64,000 nt of DNA from Cardiobacteriaceae bacterium (GCA_017934275.1 JAGBJT010000008.1:17571-81570), one strand, 5' to 3'; counted from the first letter of the stretch, positions 8,975 to 18,839 are shown. Numbers and translations are program-made. Notes: a model not told the origin generated them from the sequence alone.

Positions 8975-10255
8975 ATGATTGACTTCAAAACTTGCCGCAG
9001 CTTAGAAGATTGGCTAATCGCGCAAGAGGCAAATCATCACAAAGCTTGGGATTTAGGGCTTGCTCGCATTAGCGAAGTTTGGAAGAGGCTTGGCGCACCG
9101 AAAATCGCGGATTTTGTGATAAGCGTCGCTGGCACAAACGGGAAAGGAAGTTGCGTTTGCTGGTCAGAGGCAATTTGTCGGGCAGCGGGAATTTCTATCG
9201 CATCGTTTTCTTCTCCGCATTTGCTTGATTACCGCGAAAGAATTCGTTTCGACGGTGAAAAAGTATCCGCCCCCGTTCTGATTAAAGCTTTTGAAAAAAT
9301 CGATGCCGCGCGCCGTGAAATTTCTTTGAGTTTTTTTGAATGGTCGGCATTGGCGGCATTTTTACTGATGGCAGAGAAAAAACCGCAAATTGCCGTATTG
9401 GAAGTCGGTCTCGGCGGACGCTTGGACGCGGTAAATATGCTTGATGCGGATGCGGCAATTTTTACGCGGATCGGATTAGACCATCAAGATTGGCTCGGCG
9501 ACACAATCGAAAAAATCGCGCTGGAAAAAGCAGGAATTATGCGAGCTGGGCAACGCATCGCCATTGCTTATCAAAATCCGCCTGCCAATTTCTTAAACGC
9601 TGCGAAAGAAAAATCAGAGCGAATTTGGATTTACGGTCAGGACATCGATACCGAATTTAGCAATGAAGATAAAACTCAAATCAGAACCGATGTTTTGGGA
9701 GAAGAAATAAAGCTGTCTGCACCGAAATATTTGCTTGGAAAACATCAACTCGGGCATTTTGCGGCTTGTGCGGCGGTGATAAATGAAAAATTCCCGTTAA
9801 ATCAAGAAATTCTCGAACAGGCAAGTCTTCACGCAAAAAACTTCGGACGGCTCACGACGGTTAGAGAAAATCCCGAAATATTGATTGATGTTGCGCATAA
9901 CGAAGATAGCGCGGAAGTTTTAGCCGATTTTTTGGCAGAAAAAAGAACAAAAATGCACGGCAAAATCATTGCCGTCTGCGCAATGCTTAAAGATAAAGAC
10001 CAAAAAGCCGTGTTTAGAAAATTGCAAAATCAGATTGATTTATGGTTTTTTGCAAGTCTCGATGGAAACCGCGGTGATACGGCAGAAAATTTGGCAGAAA
10101 ACGCAAAGTCTGCGGGTATAAATCAGGAAAAAATAAATATTTCTACCGATGTTGAGCAGGCGGTAAAAACGGCAAAGGCGCGTTTGAGAGAAGATGATTT
10201 ATTAGTAATTACGGGCTCTTTTGTAACCGTAGGAAAATTTTTAGATACAAAATAA
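8975..10255 (+). CDS. folC: Bifunctional dihydrofolate / folylpolyglutamate synthase
   Basis: FolC adds glutamate to dihydropteroate, then to reduced folates, using ATP. The 426-residue protein has the Mur-ligase-type P-loop VAGTNGKGS at 51-59. SSPHLLDYRERI, EVGLGGRLDAVN and the DVAHNEDSAE motif of the C-terminal domain also identify the family. Nineteen bases separate it from accD, and a SPOR gene follows after 24 bases. This is the accD-folC-SPOR order typical of gammaproteobacteria. Confidence 0.96.
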   Translation: MIDFKTCRSLEDWLIAQEANHHKAWDLGLARISEVWKRLGAPKIADFVISVAGTNGKGSCVCWSEAICRAAGISIASFSSPHLLDYRERIRFDGEKVSAPVLIKAFEKIDAARREISLSFFEWSALAAFLLMAEKKPQIAVLEVGLGGRLDAVNMLDADAAIFTRIGLDHQDWLGDTIEKIALEKAGIMRAGQRIAIAYQNPPANFLNAAKEKSERIWIYGQDIDTEFSNEDKTQIRTDVLGEEIKLSAPKYLLGKHQLGHFAACAAVINEKFPLNQEILEQASLHAKNFGRLTTVRENPEILIDVAHNEDSAEVLADFLAEKRTKMHGKIIAVCAMLKDKDQKAVFRKLQNQIDLWFFASLDGNRGDTAENLAENAKSAGINQEKINISTDVEQAVKTAKARLREDDLLVITGSFVTVGKFLDTK

Positions 10256-10279
10256 CGAAATTTCAGGGAACTTATAACA

Positions 10280-11338
10280 ATGAACAACAACAATCCGTTT
10301 AATCGAAATCCACAAAATCCGCAAGGAAATATGCAAACCAACCGTCCGCCGCAATACGGACAACAAAATCAGCAATATCAGCAACAAGCACCGTTCGGAC
10401 AGCAAAATCAGCAGCAGGCACCGAATATGTTTGATAGACCACCGCAAACTCCCACTAAACTGAAATTTCACCCCAGCCCCTTGCAGTCAAAAATTGTGGG
10501 ATTTGTCGTGCTTGCAATTGCGGGATTTTTAATGGGACGGGCGTGGCTTAAACCTGAAATTCCCGAAGAATTACAAAATTACGGCAATCCATCACCGACC
10601 GTTCCCGTAAATAACCGTGTGCCAGAAGTTAAAAAACCAGCTCCTAATCCACAAGAACCGATTGTGCTTTCTAGTTTGCAGGAAATGGAAAGCGATAACG
10701 GTGCACCGCCGCCTGCTTTGGAAAACCCCAATGCACAAAACTCGAATTCAGCAAATCAAGCCACAATTACTCCAAATCTGCGTGCGAATAATCCGACGAC
10801 AACAACCGCGCCAGTTGTAATTGAACCAGAAGCGGTAGAAGAAGAACCGCAAGTTACGCAAACCGCAAATAAAGAAGAGCAAAGAAAGAAAGAAGAACAA
10901 GCACGGCGCGAGCGCGAGAAAAAACAAGCCGAAGCTAAAAAACAACAGCAAAAGAAAAAAGAAGAACAAGCGCGGCGCGAACGGGAGAAAAAACAAGCCG
11001 AAGCTCGCCGTAAAGAAGCCGATAAAAAAGCTGCCGAGAAAAAACAAGCTGAAAAGAAAAAAGCTCCGCCAGCTCCGAAATTAGAACTCACTTCCAATAA
11101 ATCTAATAATCAGACAAGCAATGCAAAAAAAAGCGAAAAAGCCGACAAATGGATTTATGTCGGGGTTTATGCCAAAAAGGAAAATGTTGATAGAGCGGTC
11201 GCTCGTTTGCGTAAAAATAATTTTCCCGTGAAAGTTGCAACATTGAAAGACGGTAAAACTCGGGTGTCGGTTGGACCGTATCGTGATAGCGAAGTTGCTG
11301 GAATTCGCAAAAAATTAAATGCGATCGGCGGTTTTTAA
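10280..11338 (+). CDS. SPOR-domain cell-division protein, DedD-like
   Basis: This is a single-pass inner-membrane protein of 352 residues whose C-terminal SPOR domain should bind denuded septal peptidoglycan. The N-terminal 65 residues are rich in Gln, Asn and Pro. One membrane helix lies near residues 74-92 (KIVGFVVLAIAGFLMG). A long Lys/Glu/Ala/Arg-rich periplasmic stalk with two repeats of EEQARREREKKQAEA follows. The SPOR domain fills the last 70 residues (KWIYVGVYAKKENVDRAV to the end). Position after folC matches dedD of other gammaproteobacteria, but cvpA and purF do not follow; cvpA lies 24 kb away. Confidence 0.88.
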   Translation: MNNNNPFNRNPQNPQGNMQTNRPPQYGQQNQQYQQQAPFGQQNQQQAPNMFDRPPQTPTKLKFHPSPLQSKIVGFVVLAIAGFLMGRAWLKPEIPEELQNYGNPSPTVPVNNRVPEVKKPAPNPQEPIVLSSLQEMESDNGAPPPALENPNAQNSNSANQATITPNLRANNPTTTTAPVVIEPEAVEEEPQVTQTANKEEQRKKEEQARREREKKQAEAKKQQQKKKEEQARREREKKQAEARRKEADKKAAEKKQAEKKKAPPAPKLELTSNKSNNQTSNAKKSEKADKWIYVGVYAKKENVDRAVARLRKNNFPVKVATLKDGKTRVSVGPYRDSEVAGIRKKLNAIGGF

Positions 11339-11353
11339 TAAATTGAAATAAAT

Positions 11354-11377
11354 GGGGAGAAAAACTCCCCGTTTTTT
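11354..11377 (+). terminator. Terminator after the SPOR gene
   Basis: The stem GGGGAG/CTCCCC with an AAAAA loop is followed by GTTTTTT. It separates the trpFBA-accD-folC-SPOR run from purC. Confidence 0.88.
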
Positions 11378-11408
11378 ATGGATTGTTTATTTTTTTAAGG
11401 AATATCTC

Positions 11409-12122
11409 GTGAAAAAAGAACTGATTTATACAGGTAAGGCAAAGGCGGTTTTTGCTACCGATAAAGCTGATGAAGTAATCATTCACTACAACGACGATGC
11501 AACCGCTGGTAACGGTGCAAAACACGAAATTATTGCGGACAAAGGCATTCTTAATTGTGCGATTACCGCTTTGATTTATCAGGAATTAAACCGCGCTGGA
11601 ATTAGCACGCACTTTGTAGAAAAGCTTTCCGAACGCGAGCAATTGTGCAAAAAAGTTGAGATTGTTCCCTTGGAAGTTATCGTCCGTAATGTGATTGCAG
11701 GCTCAATGGCGAAAAGATTAGGTATCGAAGAAGGAACGATAGCGCGCGAGCCGATTTTGGAATTTTGTTACAAAAATGACGCGCTCGGTGATCCACTTAT
11801 TAACGATGACCACGCGCTTGCGATAAATGCGGCAAATCGAGAAGAAATCGCCGAAATCCGTAAGCAGGCAATGGCGGTAAATCAAGTGCTCATCAGAATT
11901 TTTAGCGCAATTGATATCCGCTTAATTGATTTCAAAATCGAATTCGGTCGCACGGCGGAGGGAAAAATCATTCTTGCCGATGAAATTAGCCCTGACACTT
12001 GCCGACTTTGGAATGCCAGCGATAACTCGAAAATGGATAAAGACCGTTTCCGTCGCGATTTAGGCGGTTTGACCGAAGCGTATCAAGAAGTTTTAGCGCG
12101 GCTGGAAAACTCTTTGCGGTGA
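11409..12122 (+). CDS. purC: Phosphoribosylaminoimidazole-succinocarboxamide synthase
   Basis: SAICAR synthase joins aspartate to CAIR in purine synthesis with ATP. I use the GTG at 11409, preceded by AAGGA; this gives 237 residues, the E. coli length. An ATG 57 bases upstream lies inside the preceding terminator hairpin and is unlikely. [16 protein letters not shown] opens the protein. [14 protein letters not shown] and [12 protein letters not shown] with the DFKIEFG strand are family signatures. It ends four bases before the purM start. Confidence 0.96.
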   Translation: MKKELIYTGKAKAVFATDKADEVIIHYNDDATAGNGAKHEIIADKGILNCAITALIYQELNRAGISTHFVEKLSEREQLCKKVEIVPLEVIVRNVIAGSMAKRLGIEEGTIAREPILEFCYKNDALGDPLINDDHALAINAANREEIAEIRKQAMAVNQVLIRIFSAIDIRLIDFKIEFGRTAEGKIILADEISPDTCRLWNASDNSKMDKDRFRRDLGGLTEAYQEVLARLENSLR

Positions 12123-12125
12123 TGT

Positions 12126-13142
12126 ATGACAAATAACGGTAAAACAGATTACAAATCCGCGGGAGTTGATAAGGAAGCGGGTTATCAGGCGGTAGATTTA
12201 ATCCGCAAACTTGCCGCTTCAACGCACAATCCACGAGTTCTAGGCGGCATCGGTTCATTCGGTGCTTTTTATGATTTATCGGGATACCGCGAACCAGTTT
12301 TAGTTTCGGGCACGGACGGTGTCGGGACGAAATTAAAAATCGCGTTTGCACTCAATAAATACGACACAATCGGTATCGATGCCGTTGCAATGTGCGTCAA
12401 TGACATACTCTGCCACGGTGCTGCACCGCAATTTTTCCTCGATTATTTGGCTTGCGGCAAACTCTCACCCGAAATTGCCGCCGAAATTGTGAAGGGAATT
12501 AGCGAAGGTTGCCGCCAAGCAAATTGCGCTTTAATCGGCGGTGAAACGGCGGAAATGCCAGGTTTTTATCAGGAAGGCGAGTATGACATTGCAGGATTTG
12601 CCGTCGGAGTGGTGGAAAAATCCGAACTAATTGACGGTAAAAAAGTGCAAGACGGCGATGTTTTAATCGGTCTGCCGTCAAGCGGTTTTCATTCCAATGG
12701 TTTTTCGCTTCTGCGCAAAATTTTTCCTGATTTTTCAAAGACTTATGACGGTAAAACGGTAGGAGAAATTCTTCTTACTCCCACCAAAATTTATGTTAGA
12801 GATGTACTTGCGGCACTTCAAAAATTCGAAATAAATTCTCTTGCTCACATCACGGGCGGCGGTTTGCCTGAAAATTTGCCGCGCGCATACGGTGATGAAT
12901 TTTGCGCTGTGATTGAAGCTAGCACGCTTCCTAAACTTCCGCTGATGGACGAAATACAAAAAACCGTTGATAAGGCGGAATGCTTCGGAACTTTCAATAT
13001 GGGAGTTGGTTTTGTGATGATTGCAGCAGCTAAAGATGCCGAAAATATTGTTGCTGATTTTGCTTCTCGCGGTGAAAAAGCAATTTTGATGGGAAAAATC
13101 AAACAACGCACGAACGCGGAAGAGAAAATTCTTATCGTCTAG
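12126..13142 (+). CDS. purM: Phosphoribosylformylglycinamidine cyclo-ligase
   Basis: AIR synthetase closes the imidazole ring, converting FGAM to AIR. The 338-residue protein shows DYKSAGVDKEAGYQAV near the start, VSGTDGVGTKLKIAF, CVNDILCHGAAPQFFLDY, GGETAEMPG and HITGGGLPENLPR. These are the standard motifs of the PurM/ThiL fold. It is paired with purC at four bases. purN, its frequent partner, is absent. A terminator hairpin follows. Confidence 0.97.
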   Translation: MTNNGKTDYKSAGVDKEAGYQAVDLIRKLAASTHNPRVLGGIGSFGAFYDLSGYREPVLVSGTDGVGTKLKIAFALNKYDTIGIDAVAMCVNDILCHGAAPQFFLDYLACGKLSPEIAAEIVKGISEGCRQANCALIGGETAEMPGFYQEGEYDIAGFAVGVVEKSELIDGKKVQDGDVLIGLPSSGFHSNGFSLLRKIFPDFSKTYDGKTVGEILLTPTKIYVRDVLAALQKFEINSLAHITGGGLPENLPRAYGDEFCAVIEASTLPKLPLMDEIQKTVDKAECFGTFNMGVGFVMIAAAKDAENIVADFASRGEKAILMGKIKQRTNAEEKILIV

Positions 13143-13194
13143 ACCAGTAACTTGCAAAGATATTTTTCAATCAAATTCATCTTTTAATACTCCA

Positions 13195-13230
13195 AGCCTT
13201 GCGCCAACTTGCGTTAGGCTATTTTTTTTT
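13195..13230 (+). terminator. Terminator after purM
   Basis: An imperfect stem, AGCCTTGCGC against GCGTTAGGCT, is followed by A and nine T residues. It precedes the DUF2130 gene. Confidence 0.75.
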
Positions 13231-13245
13231 GCAAGGAAAATCAAA

Positions 13246-14517
13246 ATGCAAATAACTTGTCCGCATTGCAATGAAATTATTTCATTAGATCAAAATTTAG
13301 TAGTCGAAATAATGCAGAAAATCCGTGATGAAGCATTTAATGAAGAATTAGAAAAACGCTTATCCGATGAAATACAAAAAGAGCAACAACGGTATAACTT
13401 AATGCTGCAAAATGAGTTACAAAAAAAGGAAATAGAGTGCAAAAATTCTTTTGCGAAAAGGGAAAAAGAATTAGAGCAGACTATTAGCGGATTACACACA
13501 AGAGTGCAAATAATACAGTCGCATATTGATGAAAAACTTAATTTAGCGGTAAAAAATAAAGAATTAGAGTGCAACAGCCAATTTGCCGCAAAAGAGCAGG
13601 AAATGCAGGGAAAAATTTTAAGTCTGCAAAACAAAATCACAGCTGACGAAGAGCTAAATCAAATTAAATTCCAAACCGCATTAGAAAGCGAGCGGCAGAA
13701 ATTCGCAATAGCACTCAAACAAACTCAAGATGAACTCAATTATTACAAGGATTTCAAATCAAGATTAAATATCAAGCTTGTCGGTGAAAGTTTAGAGCAA
13801 CACTGCTTAATCGAATTTAACAAAATGCGGGCATTGCTTCCAGGGAATGTTTATTTTGAAAAAGACAATGAGGTGATTTCAGGCTCAAAGGCCGATTTTA
13901 TTTACCGCGAGAGTGATGAAAATAATGTCGAAATTATTTCAATTATTTTTGAAATGAAAAATGAATTGGAAGAGAGCAAAACCAAACACCGTAACGAAGA
14001 ATTTTTGGCGAAATTAGATAAAGATAGAGCAAATAAAAATTGTGAATATGCAGTGCTCGTGTCGCTTTTGGAAGCAGATAATGATTTTTATAACGCGGGG
14101 ATTGTGATGAGCTACCGTTATCCAAAAATGTTTGTAATTCGACCGCAGTTTTTTATCCCTTTAATCAGCATTTTAAGAAATACCGCAATGAATACTTTAA
14201 GTGCTAAAAAGGCTTTAATTGAACAGCAAAACCGTAATATCGATATTACAAATTTCGAGGAAAGCTTAAATAAATTCAAAAAAGAATTCGGCTACAACTA
14301 CGAACAGGCAAGTAAAAAATTTCAAAATGCAATTGATGAAATCGACAAAACTATCGACCATCTGCAAAAAGTTAAGGAAAATTTACTCTCGTCAGGCAAG
14401 CAATTACGCTTGGCAAACGATAAAACTGAAAAATTAACAATTAAGAAATTAACTAGAAACAATCCCACAATGAAACAGGCTTTTCGGGAATTGCAAAATG
14501 AAGAAGATGAGGACTAA
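13246..14517 (+). CDS. DUF2130 family protein (coiled coil plus nuclease-like core)
   Basis: The 423-residue protein starts with a CPHC pair that may be half of a zinc site. A long charged coiled coil spans about residues 20-175. A conserved core follows (KLVGESLEQHC, PGNVYFEKDNE, GSKADFIYRE, IIFEMKNE, LDKDRANKNCEYAVLVS). The core fits DUF2130, whose acidic and lysine pattern (D-x-n-E-x-K) resembles restriction-endonuclease-like folds. A C-terminal coil closes the protein. Cellular role is not established. It has its own AAGGA site and is flanked by terminators on both sides, so it is monocistronic. Confidence 0.8.
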   Translation: MQITCPHCNEIISLDQNLVVEIMQKIRDEAFNEELEKRLSDEIQKEQQRYNLMLQNELQKKEIECKNSFAKREKELEQTISGLHTRVQIIQSHIDEKLNLAVKNKELECNSQFAAKEQEMQGKILSLQNKITADEELNQIKFQTALESERQKFAIALKQTQDELNYYKDFKSRLNIKLVGESLEQHCLIEFNKMRALLPGNVYFEKDNEVISGSKADFIYRESDENNVEIISIIFEMKNELEESKTKHRNEEFLAKLDKDRANKNCEYAVLVSLLEADNDFYNAGIVMSYRYPKMFVIRPQFFIPLISILRNTAMNTLSAKKALIEQQNRNIDITNFEESLNKFKKEFGYNYEQASKKFQNAIDEIDKTIDHLQKVKENLLSSGKQLRLANDKTEKLTIKKLTRNNPTMKQAFRELQNEEDED

Positions 14518-14532
14518 TTTATAAAAAACAGG

Positions 14533-14566
14533 CAAAAAAATACCGCCAAAAAACGGCGGTATTTTT
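14533..14566. terminator. Bidirectional terminator between the DUF2130 gene and fimX
   Basis: The stem ATACCGCC/GGCGGTAT has a T tract to its right and an A tract to its left. It can therefore end both convergent genes. Confidence 0.88.
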
Positions 14567-14585
14567 ATGTAAGAGTGCAAAAATT

Positions 14586-16649
14586 TTAGAACAACGGTTC
14601 GGAAAAATCGAATTCAAAGTTATCCATCGGAGGAACAAGTCCGTCGCCTTGCACAAGTTGTAATTCATATGGAAAGACATGCGAAAGTTGCGCAGGAGAA
14701 TCCATATTTGCAACGATAAGTTCAATATCGTGCTCTTCGGCATATTCCTTAATTTTGCTCATAAATTGGAATTCTTCTTGGTCTTCTAATGTGTCAATTT
14801 CATTCATATCAAGCTTCAACACATTTGGCTTAACACGGTTGAATATTTCCTCTACATTTTCATCGTAAATTCCGACAGCAGAAATTGCCAATTTCGCACC
14901 AAGCGGACGCATTCTGTCAATCAAAGCTTTTGCGCCAGAGAAGGTTTCATTTGCCGCATCAAGCGAAATATCCAAAACCACTTGCGTCGGCGAAACCCCC
15001 GTTCCAACCAGCTGACTTTCCAACCATTCTGGGAAAGTTTCATCATCAAGCGCATCGTATGCAAGCGGAAGATGAATTTGCACCTTGCTTTGGTCGCCCG
15101 TGTATGAAAGTAAATCGGAGCAGAATTGTGCAATTTTTTGCCGTTCCATTTTTCTTGCCAGCTGGAAGCGGTTGGCATATTGCAGCAGAACATCAAGTTC
15201 GATTTCTTCCTCTTCTTCCTGCGGATTTGGATTCGGGAGAATGTTGATTGCGGTTTGATAACGCTCAATTTCGGTCGGTTCGAGGCAGGCAATCGGTTGA
15301 TATTGATATTTGATGCGGTCGGTATCGATGAGTTTGTTCAAGAACGCCACTGTTCTTTCTTCTTTACGAGTCATATTCGTGGCGGTCGGTTCGGCAATTC
15401 GCTCACCTGATTGGCTTAAAACTAATTGTCGAGTTGCACGGTAAGAATTGCTTATCAGTTGGTCGTAAGTGCTATTGCGGCGAAGTTCCACCATTCCCGC
15501 ATAAGTTTGCGGATGAATGAGACGACCGATATTTTCAGGCACAAGTTCATCTAAATTGCTCACAATGCCTTTAATTCTGGAAATTGCTTGTTCTTTATCA
15601 CCAGCAAGCCAGATAATCAGGGCATCGTCGGTAATTCTTGCCATTTCGGTCGAAGCAGGAAGCAGTCTTTGTGCGGTATCGGCAACGGCGGTAATCAAAA
15701 TTTCTGCCGCTTTGAAACCATCTTTTTGCAGAACTTCGCGGTAATTTTCTGCCCATAAATACACAAAACAACCGAGAAAATCGCTCTCCGCCCGTTCCTG
15801 ATTTTGCCGAATAGAAGCACGCAAAACACTCGGACTTGGCAAACCAGTGCTGGGATCAACACCGCCGCCAGAACCGCCAGCCGATTGATCGCGTAAATAC
15901 ATTTCTAATGCAGGATTGCCGTCGTAAATAACTTTATGAACATAAGTTGTAAATTCCAACTTGCCTTGTTCATAGTCGATAAATTCCAGAGTTGCCGCAG
16001 GGACGATATCTTTATCTTTGGCAAGCTTCATCATTTCTTTGAGCGGCTTTTCCGTCTTAATCGGCACGAACTGCATAATTGTTACTTCTTCCAAATGCTC
16101 GGCATTCGGCAGTTTGAAAGCTTTATGAAATGCTGGATTGGCGTTCAAGAATAATCCGTCTTGTAAGTAACAAACTGGATCAGGAACATCGAGGAATAGG
16201 CGGTCATATCTTTGAGCAATATTTTTGTAATTTGCTTCTAATGTGCTTAATTGTTCTGCTTGTTTTACAGGTGTCATAATTTGCTGCACAGCACGAATTG
16301 CCGAAAGCAGATGTTTGCGGTTGAGAACAAAGTTTGCACCTTGTTTAATGAGTTCGTCGTTATTGCCAGTCCAGCTATCTTGGGTGATGGCGATGATGGG
16401 AATTTGTTCTTCTCTTGGCAAAAGACGAATAAGCCGTTCAACGGTGATAGTAAGACTTGGTTCGACTGTAATTGCAACAAAATTTGGGCTAAAAGATTTC
16501 AGTACTCCTTCGATGTCCTCAATCATTTCGGCGCGTTTTTCTTCTACGGTAAAGAAGCGGCTGATGCCTTTACGGAAAGCGTGCATCCAATCCATATCCT
16601 GACCGACGAGCAGAAATTTCGCCTGTTGTAATTCGTTTTCTTGTGCCAT
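14586..16649 (-). CDS. fimX: FimX-like degenerate GGDEF/EAL protein, type IV pilus regulation
   Basis: This 687-residue cytoplasmic protein has the FimX order: a receiver-like domain (about 10-120), a PAS domain (about 140-260), a GGDEF domain (about 265-420) and an EAL domain (about 430-680). The receiver lacks a clear phospho-acceptor Asp. The GGDEF motif is replaced by a TDDALIIW context, and the EAL motif region (YQPIACLEP) has lost the catalytic glutamate. It should therefore bind rather than turn over cyclic-di-GMP. In Pseudomonas and Xanthomonas FimX controls pilus assembly through PilZ and PilB. The ATG at 16649 gives MAQENELQQ and has AGGA upstream. No pil genes are adjacent. Confidence 0.82.
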   Translation of the reverse strand: MAQENELQQAKFLLVGQDMDWMHAFRKGISRFFTVEEKRAEMIEDIEGVLKSFSPNFVAITVEPSLTITVERLIRLLPREEQIPIIAITQDSWTGNNDELIKQGANFVLNRKHLLSAIRAVQQIMTPVKQAEQLSTLEANYKNIAQRYDRLFLDVPDPVCYLQDGLFLNANPAFHKAFKLPNAEHLEEVTIMQFVPIKTEKPLKEMMKLAKDKDIVPAATLEFIDYEQGKLEFTTYVHKVIYDGNPALEMYLRDQSAGGSGGGVDPSTGLPSPSVLRASIRQNQERAESDFLGCFVYLWAENYREVLQKDGFKAAEILITAVADTAQRLLPASTEMARITDDALIIWLAGDKEQAISRIKGIVSNLDELVPENIGRLIHPQTYAGMVELRRNSTYDQLISNSYRATRQLVLSQSGERIAEPTATNMTRKEERTVAFLNKLIDTDRIKYQYQPIACLEPTEIERYQTAINILPNPNPQEEEEEIELDVLLQYANRFQLARKMERQKIAQFCSDLLSYTGDQSKVQIHLPLAYDALDDETFPEWLESQLVGTGVSPTQVVLDISLDAANETFSGAKALIDRMRPLGAKLAISAVGIYDENVEEIFNRVKPNVLKLDMNEIDTLEDQEEFQFMSKIKEYAEEHDIELIVANMDSPAQLSHVFPYELQLVQGDGLVPPMDNFEFDFSEPLF

Positions 16650-16822
16650 AAATGTAAATGTCCTAATCAATTGAATATTTAAGAATAAGAATTTGAGTGA
16701 AAGCGGGCGATTTTAGCAACTAGCCTGACAATGAATTTTGCTTTGATAAATCACTGTAATTTCCCGTTATTTTTTATCTTTTGTCGTATTTTTGTATTTA
16801 TTTGAAATACAAGTTGTTAGTT

Positions 16823-17602
16823 ATGAAAAATTACGAACTTCTCGCAGAACTAAACGCTCTTTTAGATGTCAAAAATATCCGTGATTACGCACCGAACGGT
16901 TTGCAAGTTGAAGGAAAAACCGAAATCCGCAAAGTTTTAACCGCAGTTTCGGCATCAAAAGCTGCAATTGAAGAGGCGGTAAAAATTGGGGCGGATGCTT
17001 TACTTGTGCATCACGGATATTTCTGGAAAGGTGAAAATCCTGAAATTATCGGTATAAAAAAAGAGCGGATAAAACTCTTGCTCGAACACGATATCAATCT
17101 TTTTGCCTATCACTTACCGCTCGATTTACATCCAAAACTTGGTAATAACGCGCTTATTGGTGAAGATTTAATCCGCCATTGCGGGCTTGAAAATTTCTCT
17201 CAATCATCGGAAGAAAAATTGCTATTTTTCGGCGATATTGCTCAAAACAGAGAAACACTTGCAGCAGATGCTTTGGCGGAAAAATTACACTTGATTTTTA
17301 AGCGAAAACCGCAATATGTCGGCGGCTTACATCGCAAGAATGAACAGAAAATTCGCCGTATTGCTTGGTGTAGTGGAGCGGCACAAGATTTTTTATCCGA
17401 GGCGGTCAAATTAGAGGCAGACGCTTTTATCAGCGGTGAATATGCCGAACGGACATATCACGAAGCTTGTGAATACGGAATTTTTTATTTTTCTTGCGGA
17501 CATCACGCGACCGAACGCGGTGGTGTTAAGGCTTTATCTACATATTTACGCGAACAGTATTGCTTGGAGAGCAGTTTTTATGATCAAGAAAACCCATTCT
17601 GA
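16823..17602 (+). CDS. Nif3 / YbgI family dinuclear metal-binding protein
   Basis: The 259-residue protein carries the DUF34/Nif3 signature: DYAPNGLQVEG, LLVHHGYFWKG, AYHLPLDLHPKLGNN and GHHATERGGVKAL. The His, Asp and Glu residues in these motifs bind two metals in a hexameric ring. The family may act as a GTP cyclohydrolase-like or repair-type hydrolase; function is unsettled. I use the ATG at 16823 (MKNYELL). The end overlaps the sspA start by 23 bases, implying coupled translation. Confidence 0.9.
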   Translation: MKNYELLAELNALLDVKNIRDYAPNGLQVEGKTEIRKVLTAVSASKAAIEEAVKIGADALLVHHGYFWKGENPEIIGIKKERIKLLLEHDINLFAYHLPLDLHPKLGNNALIGEDLIRHCGLENFSQSSEEKLLFFGDIAQNRETLAADALAEKLHLIFKRKPQYVGGLHRKNEQKIRRIAWCSGAAQDFLSEAVKLEADAFISGEYAERTYHEACEYGIFYFSCGHHATERGGVKALSTYLREQYCLESSFYDQENPF

Positions 17603-18407
17603 TTTCATCGACGATGATTTTGATTTAGACGACAAAGATGCCGATTTATCGCTTGGTTCTTTGGTTTTATATTCAAGTCCGCGTGATATTTTTAGCCACC
17701 GTATCCGTTTAATTAGCAGTATCAAAAAGCTCGAAATAACCATTCAAGACATTGATTTATCTAATCCCGATGTTCGTAGTTCTTATATGACATTGCACGA
17801 AGTTGAGGCTCTGCCTTTAATTTCCGACCACAATTTCAGAATTTACGGCGACCGTGTTTTGGCGGAATATTTAGATGAACGCTTTCCGCATCCGAATTTA
17901 ATGCCGATTGAAGCTAGCAAACGGGCGATTATTCGCTTGTTCTGTTCGGCAATTGAGGATAGTTGGTATCACAGTGCGGTCGTTTTAGAACACGACATCA
18001 TTCCAAACAAAAACCGTCTCGGCGGTAAAAAACCGACTGCGGCAGAGAAAAACCGTATCCGTAAAGAATTGATTGAGGAAATCAAAATATTTTTCCATAG
18101 CTTCAAAGCGGAAAACTACGGCAAATTCCTGATGAATGATGAGCTTAATCTGGTTGATTGCAGCATTTTGCCGATTTTGTGGCGGCTCGGTGCTTGCGGT
18201 ATTGAGCTTCCTGATAACGCATCTTGGGCAAACACAATCCGTCGCTATATGAAACATCATTTCGAGCAAGAATATTTCTTAAATTCGCTTTCTCGTTATG
18301 AAAGAGAGCTGCCGCAACTAGAAGCGGATAAAGAAATTATTGAGGAAGAAGAAGCTCCGAAAAAACGCAAAAAAGCTACGAAAAAAACTGCGGAAAAGGA
18401 AAACTAA
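17580..18407 (+). CDS. sspA: Stringent starvation protein A (GST-fold RNA polymerase partner)
   Basis: SspA binds RNA polymerase and alters promoter choice under starvation or acid stress. The 275-residue protein has a thioredoxin-like N-terminal domain (LVLYSSPRDIFSHRIRLI, then EVEALPLISDHNFRIYGD) and an all-helical C-terminal GST domain. The usual C of a GST active site is not expected in SspA. It is longer than the 212 residues of E. coli. An acidic leader of about 28 residues (DDDFDLDDKDAD) precedes the fold, and a Lys-rich tail follows. The ATG at 17580 lies inside the Nif3 gene. sspB follows directly. Confidence 0.88.
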   Translation: MIKKTHSDFIDDDFDLDDKDADLSLGSLVLYSSPRDIFSHRIRLISSIKKLEITIQDIDLSNPDVRSSYMTLHEVEALPLISDHNFRIYGDRVLAEYLDERFPHPNLMPIEASKRAIIRLFCSAIEDSWYHSAVVLEHDIIPNKNRLGGKKPTAAEKNRIRKELIEEIKIFFHSFKAENYGKFLMNDELNLVDCSILPILWRLGACGIELPDNASWANTIRRYMKHHFEQEYFLNSLSRYERELPQLEADKEIIEEEEAPKKRKKATKKTAEKEN

Positions 18408-18839
18408 ATGACGGAAAAAGCGACGATACCTGACCGTAAGCCCTATCTTTTGCGTGCGATTTATGAATGGATTTGCGATTGTGATTGCACACCGCAATTG
18501 TTATTGGAAGATTTTGCCGAAACTGGTGCGACAAGCGGTATTCCCGCAGAATTCTGCAAAGAAAAGCAATTAGTTTTGAATGTTTCTCCGACCGCGACTA
18601 GAAATTTTGAAATTACCAACGACGGTTATGTTTATTTCGACACGCGTTTTTCAGGAATTGAGCATTCGATTGCTATTGATACGAATGTAATTGCGGGGAT
18701 TTTTGCCCGTGAAAATTACGAGGGAATGCAGTTTGCAACTAGCGCACCGAAACCCGCACCAGAAGAAGATGATGACAAAAAGCAAAAAACGCCAAACTCA
18801 GAAACACAAAATTCCTCGCCGTTTCGGATTGTGAAATAG
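18408..18839 (+). CDS. sspB: ClpXP adaptor SspB
   Basis: SspB tethers ssrA-tagged and other substrates to the ClpXP protease. The 143-residue protein has a folded substrate-binding domain (PYLLRAIYEWICDCDCTPQL, FSGIEHSIAI, VIAGIFARENYEGMQF). A flexible acidic linker follows, and then the short C-terminal ClpX-binding tail PFRIVK, equivalent to LRVVK in E. coli. The start codon abuts the sspA stop with no gap, so the pair is an operon. A strong hairpin terminator follows. Confidence 0.95.
   Translation: MTEKATIPDRKPYLLRAIYEWICDCDCTPQLLLEDFAETGATSGIPAEFCKEKQLVLNVSPTATRNFEITNDGYVYFDTRFSGIEHSIAIDTNVIAGIFARENYEGMQFATSAPKPAPEEDDDKKQKTPNSETQNSSPFRIVK

Noticed and set aside
10748..11097. Long Phe/Leu-rich open frames on the minus strand across the SPOR gene
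   Set aside because: They are shadows of the Lys/Glu/Ala-rich stalk; composition alone keeps them open and no start signals support them.
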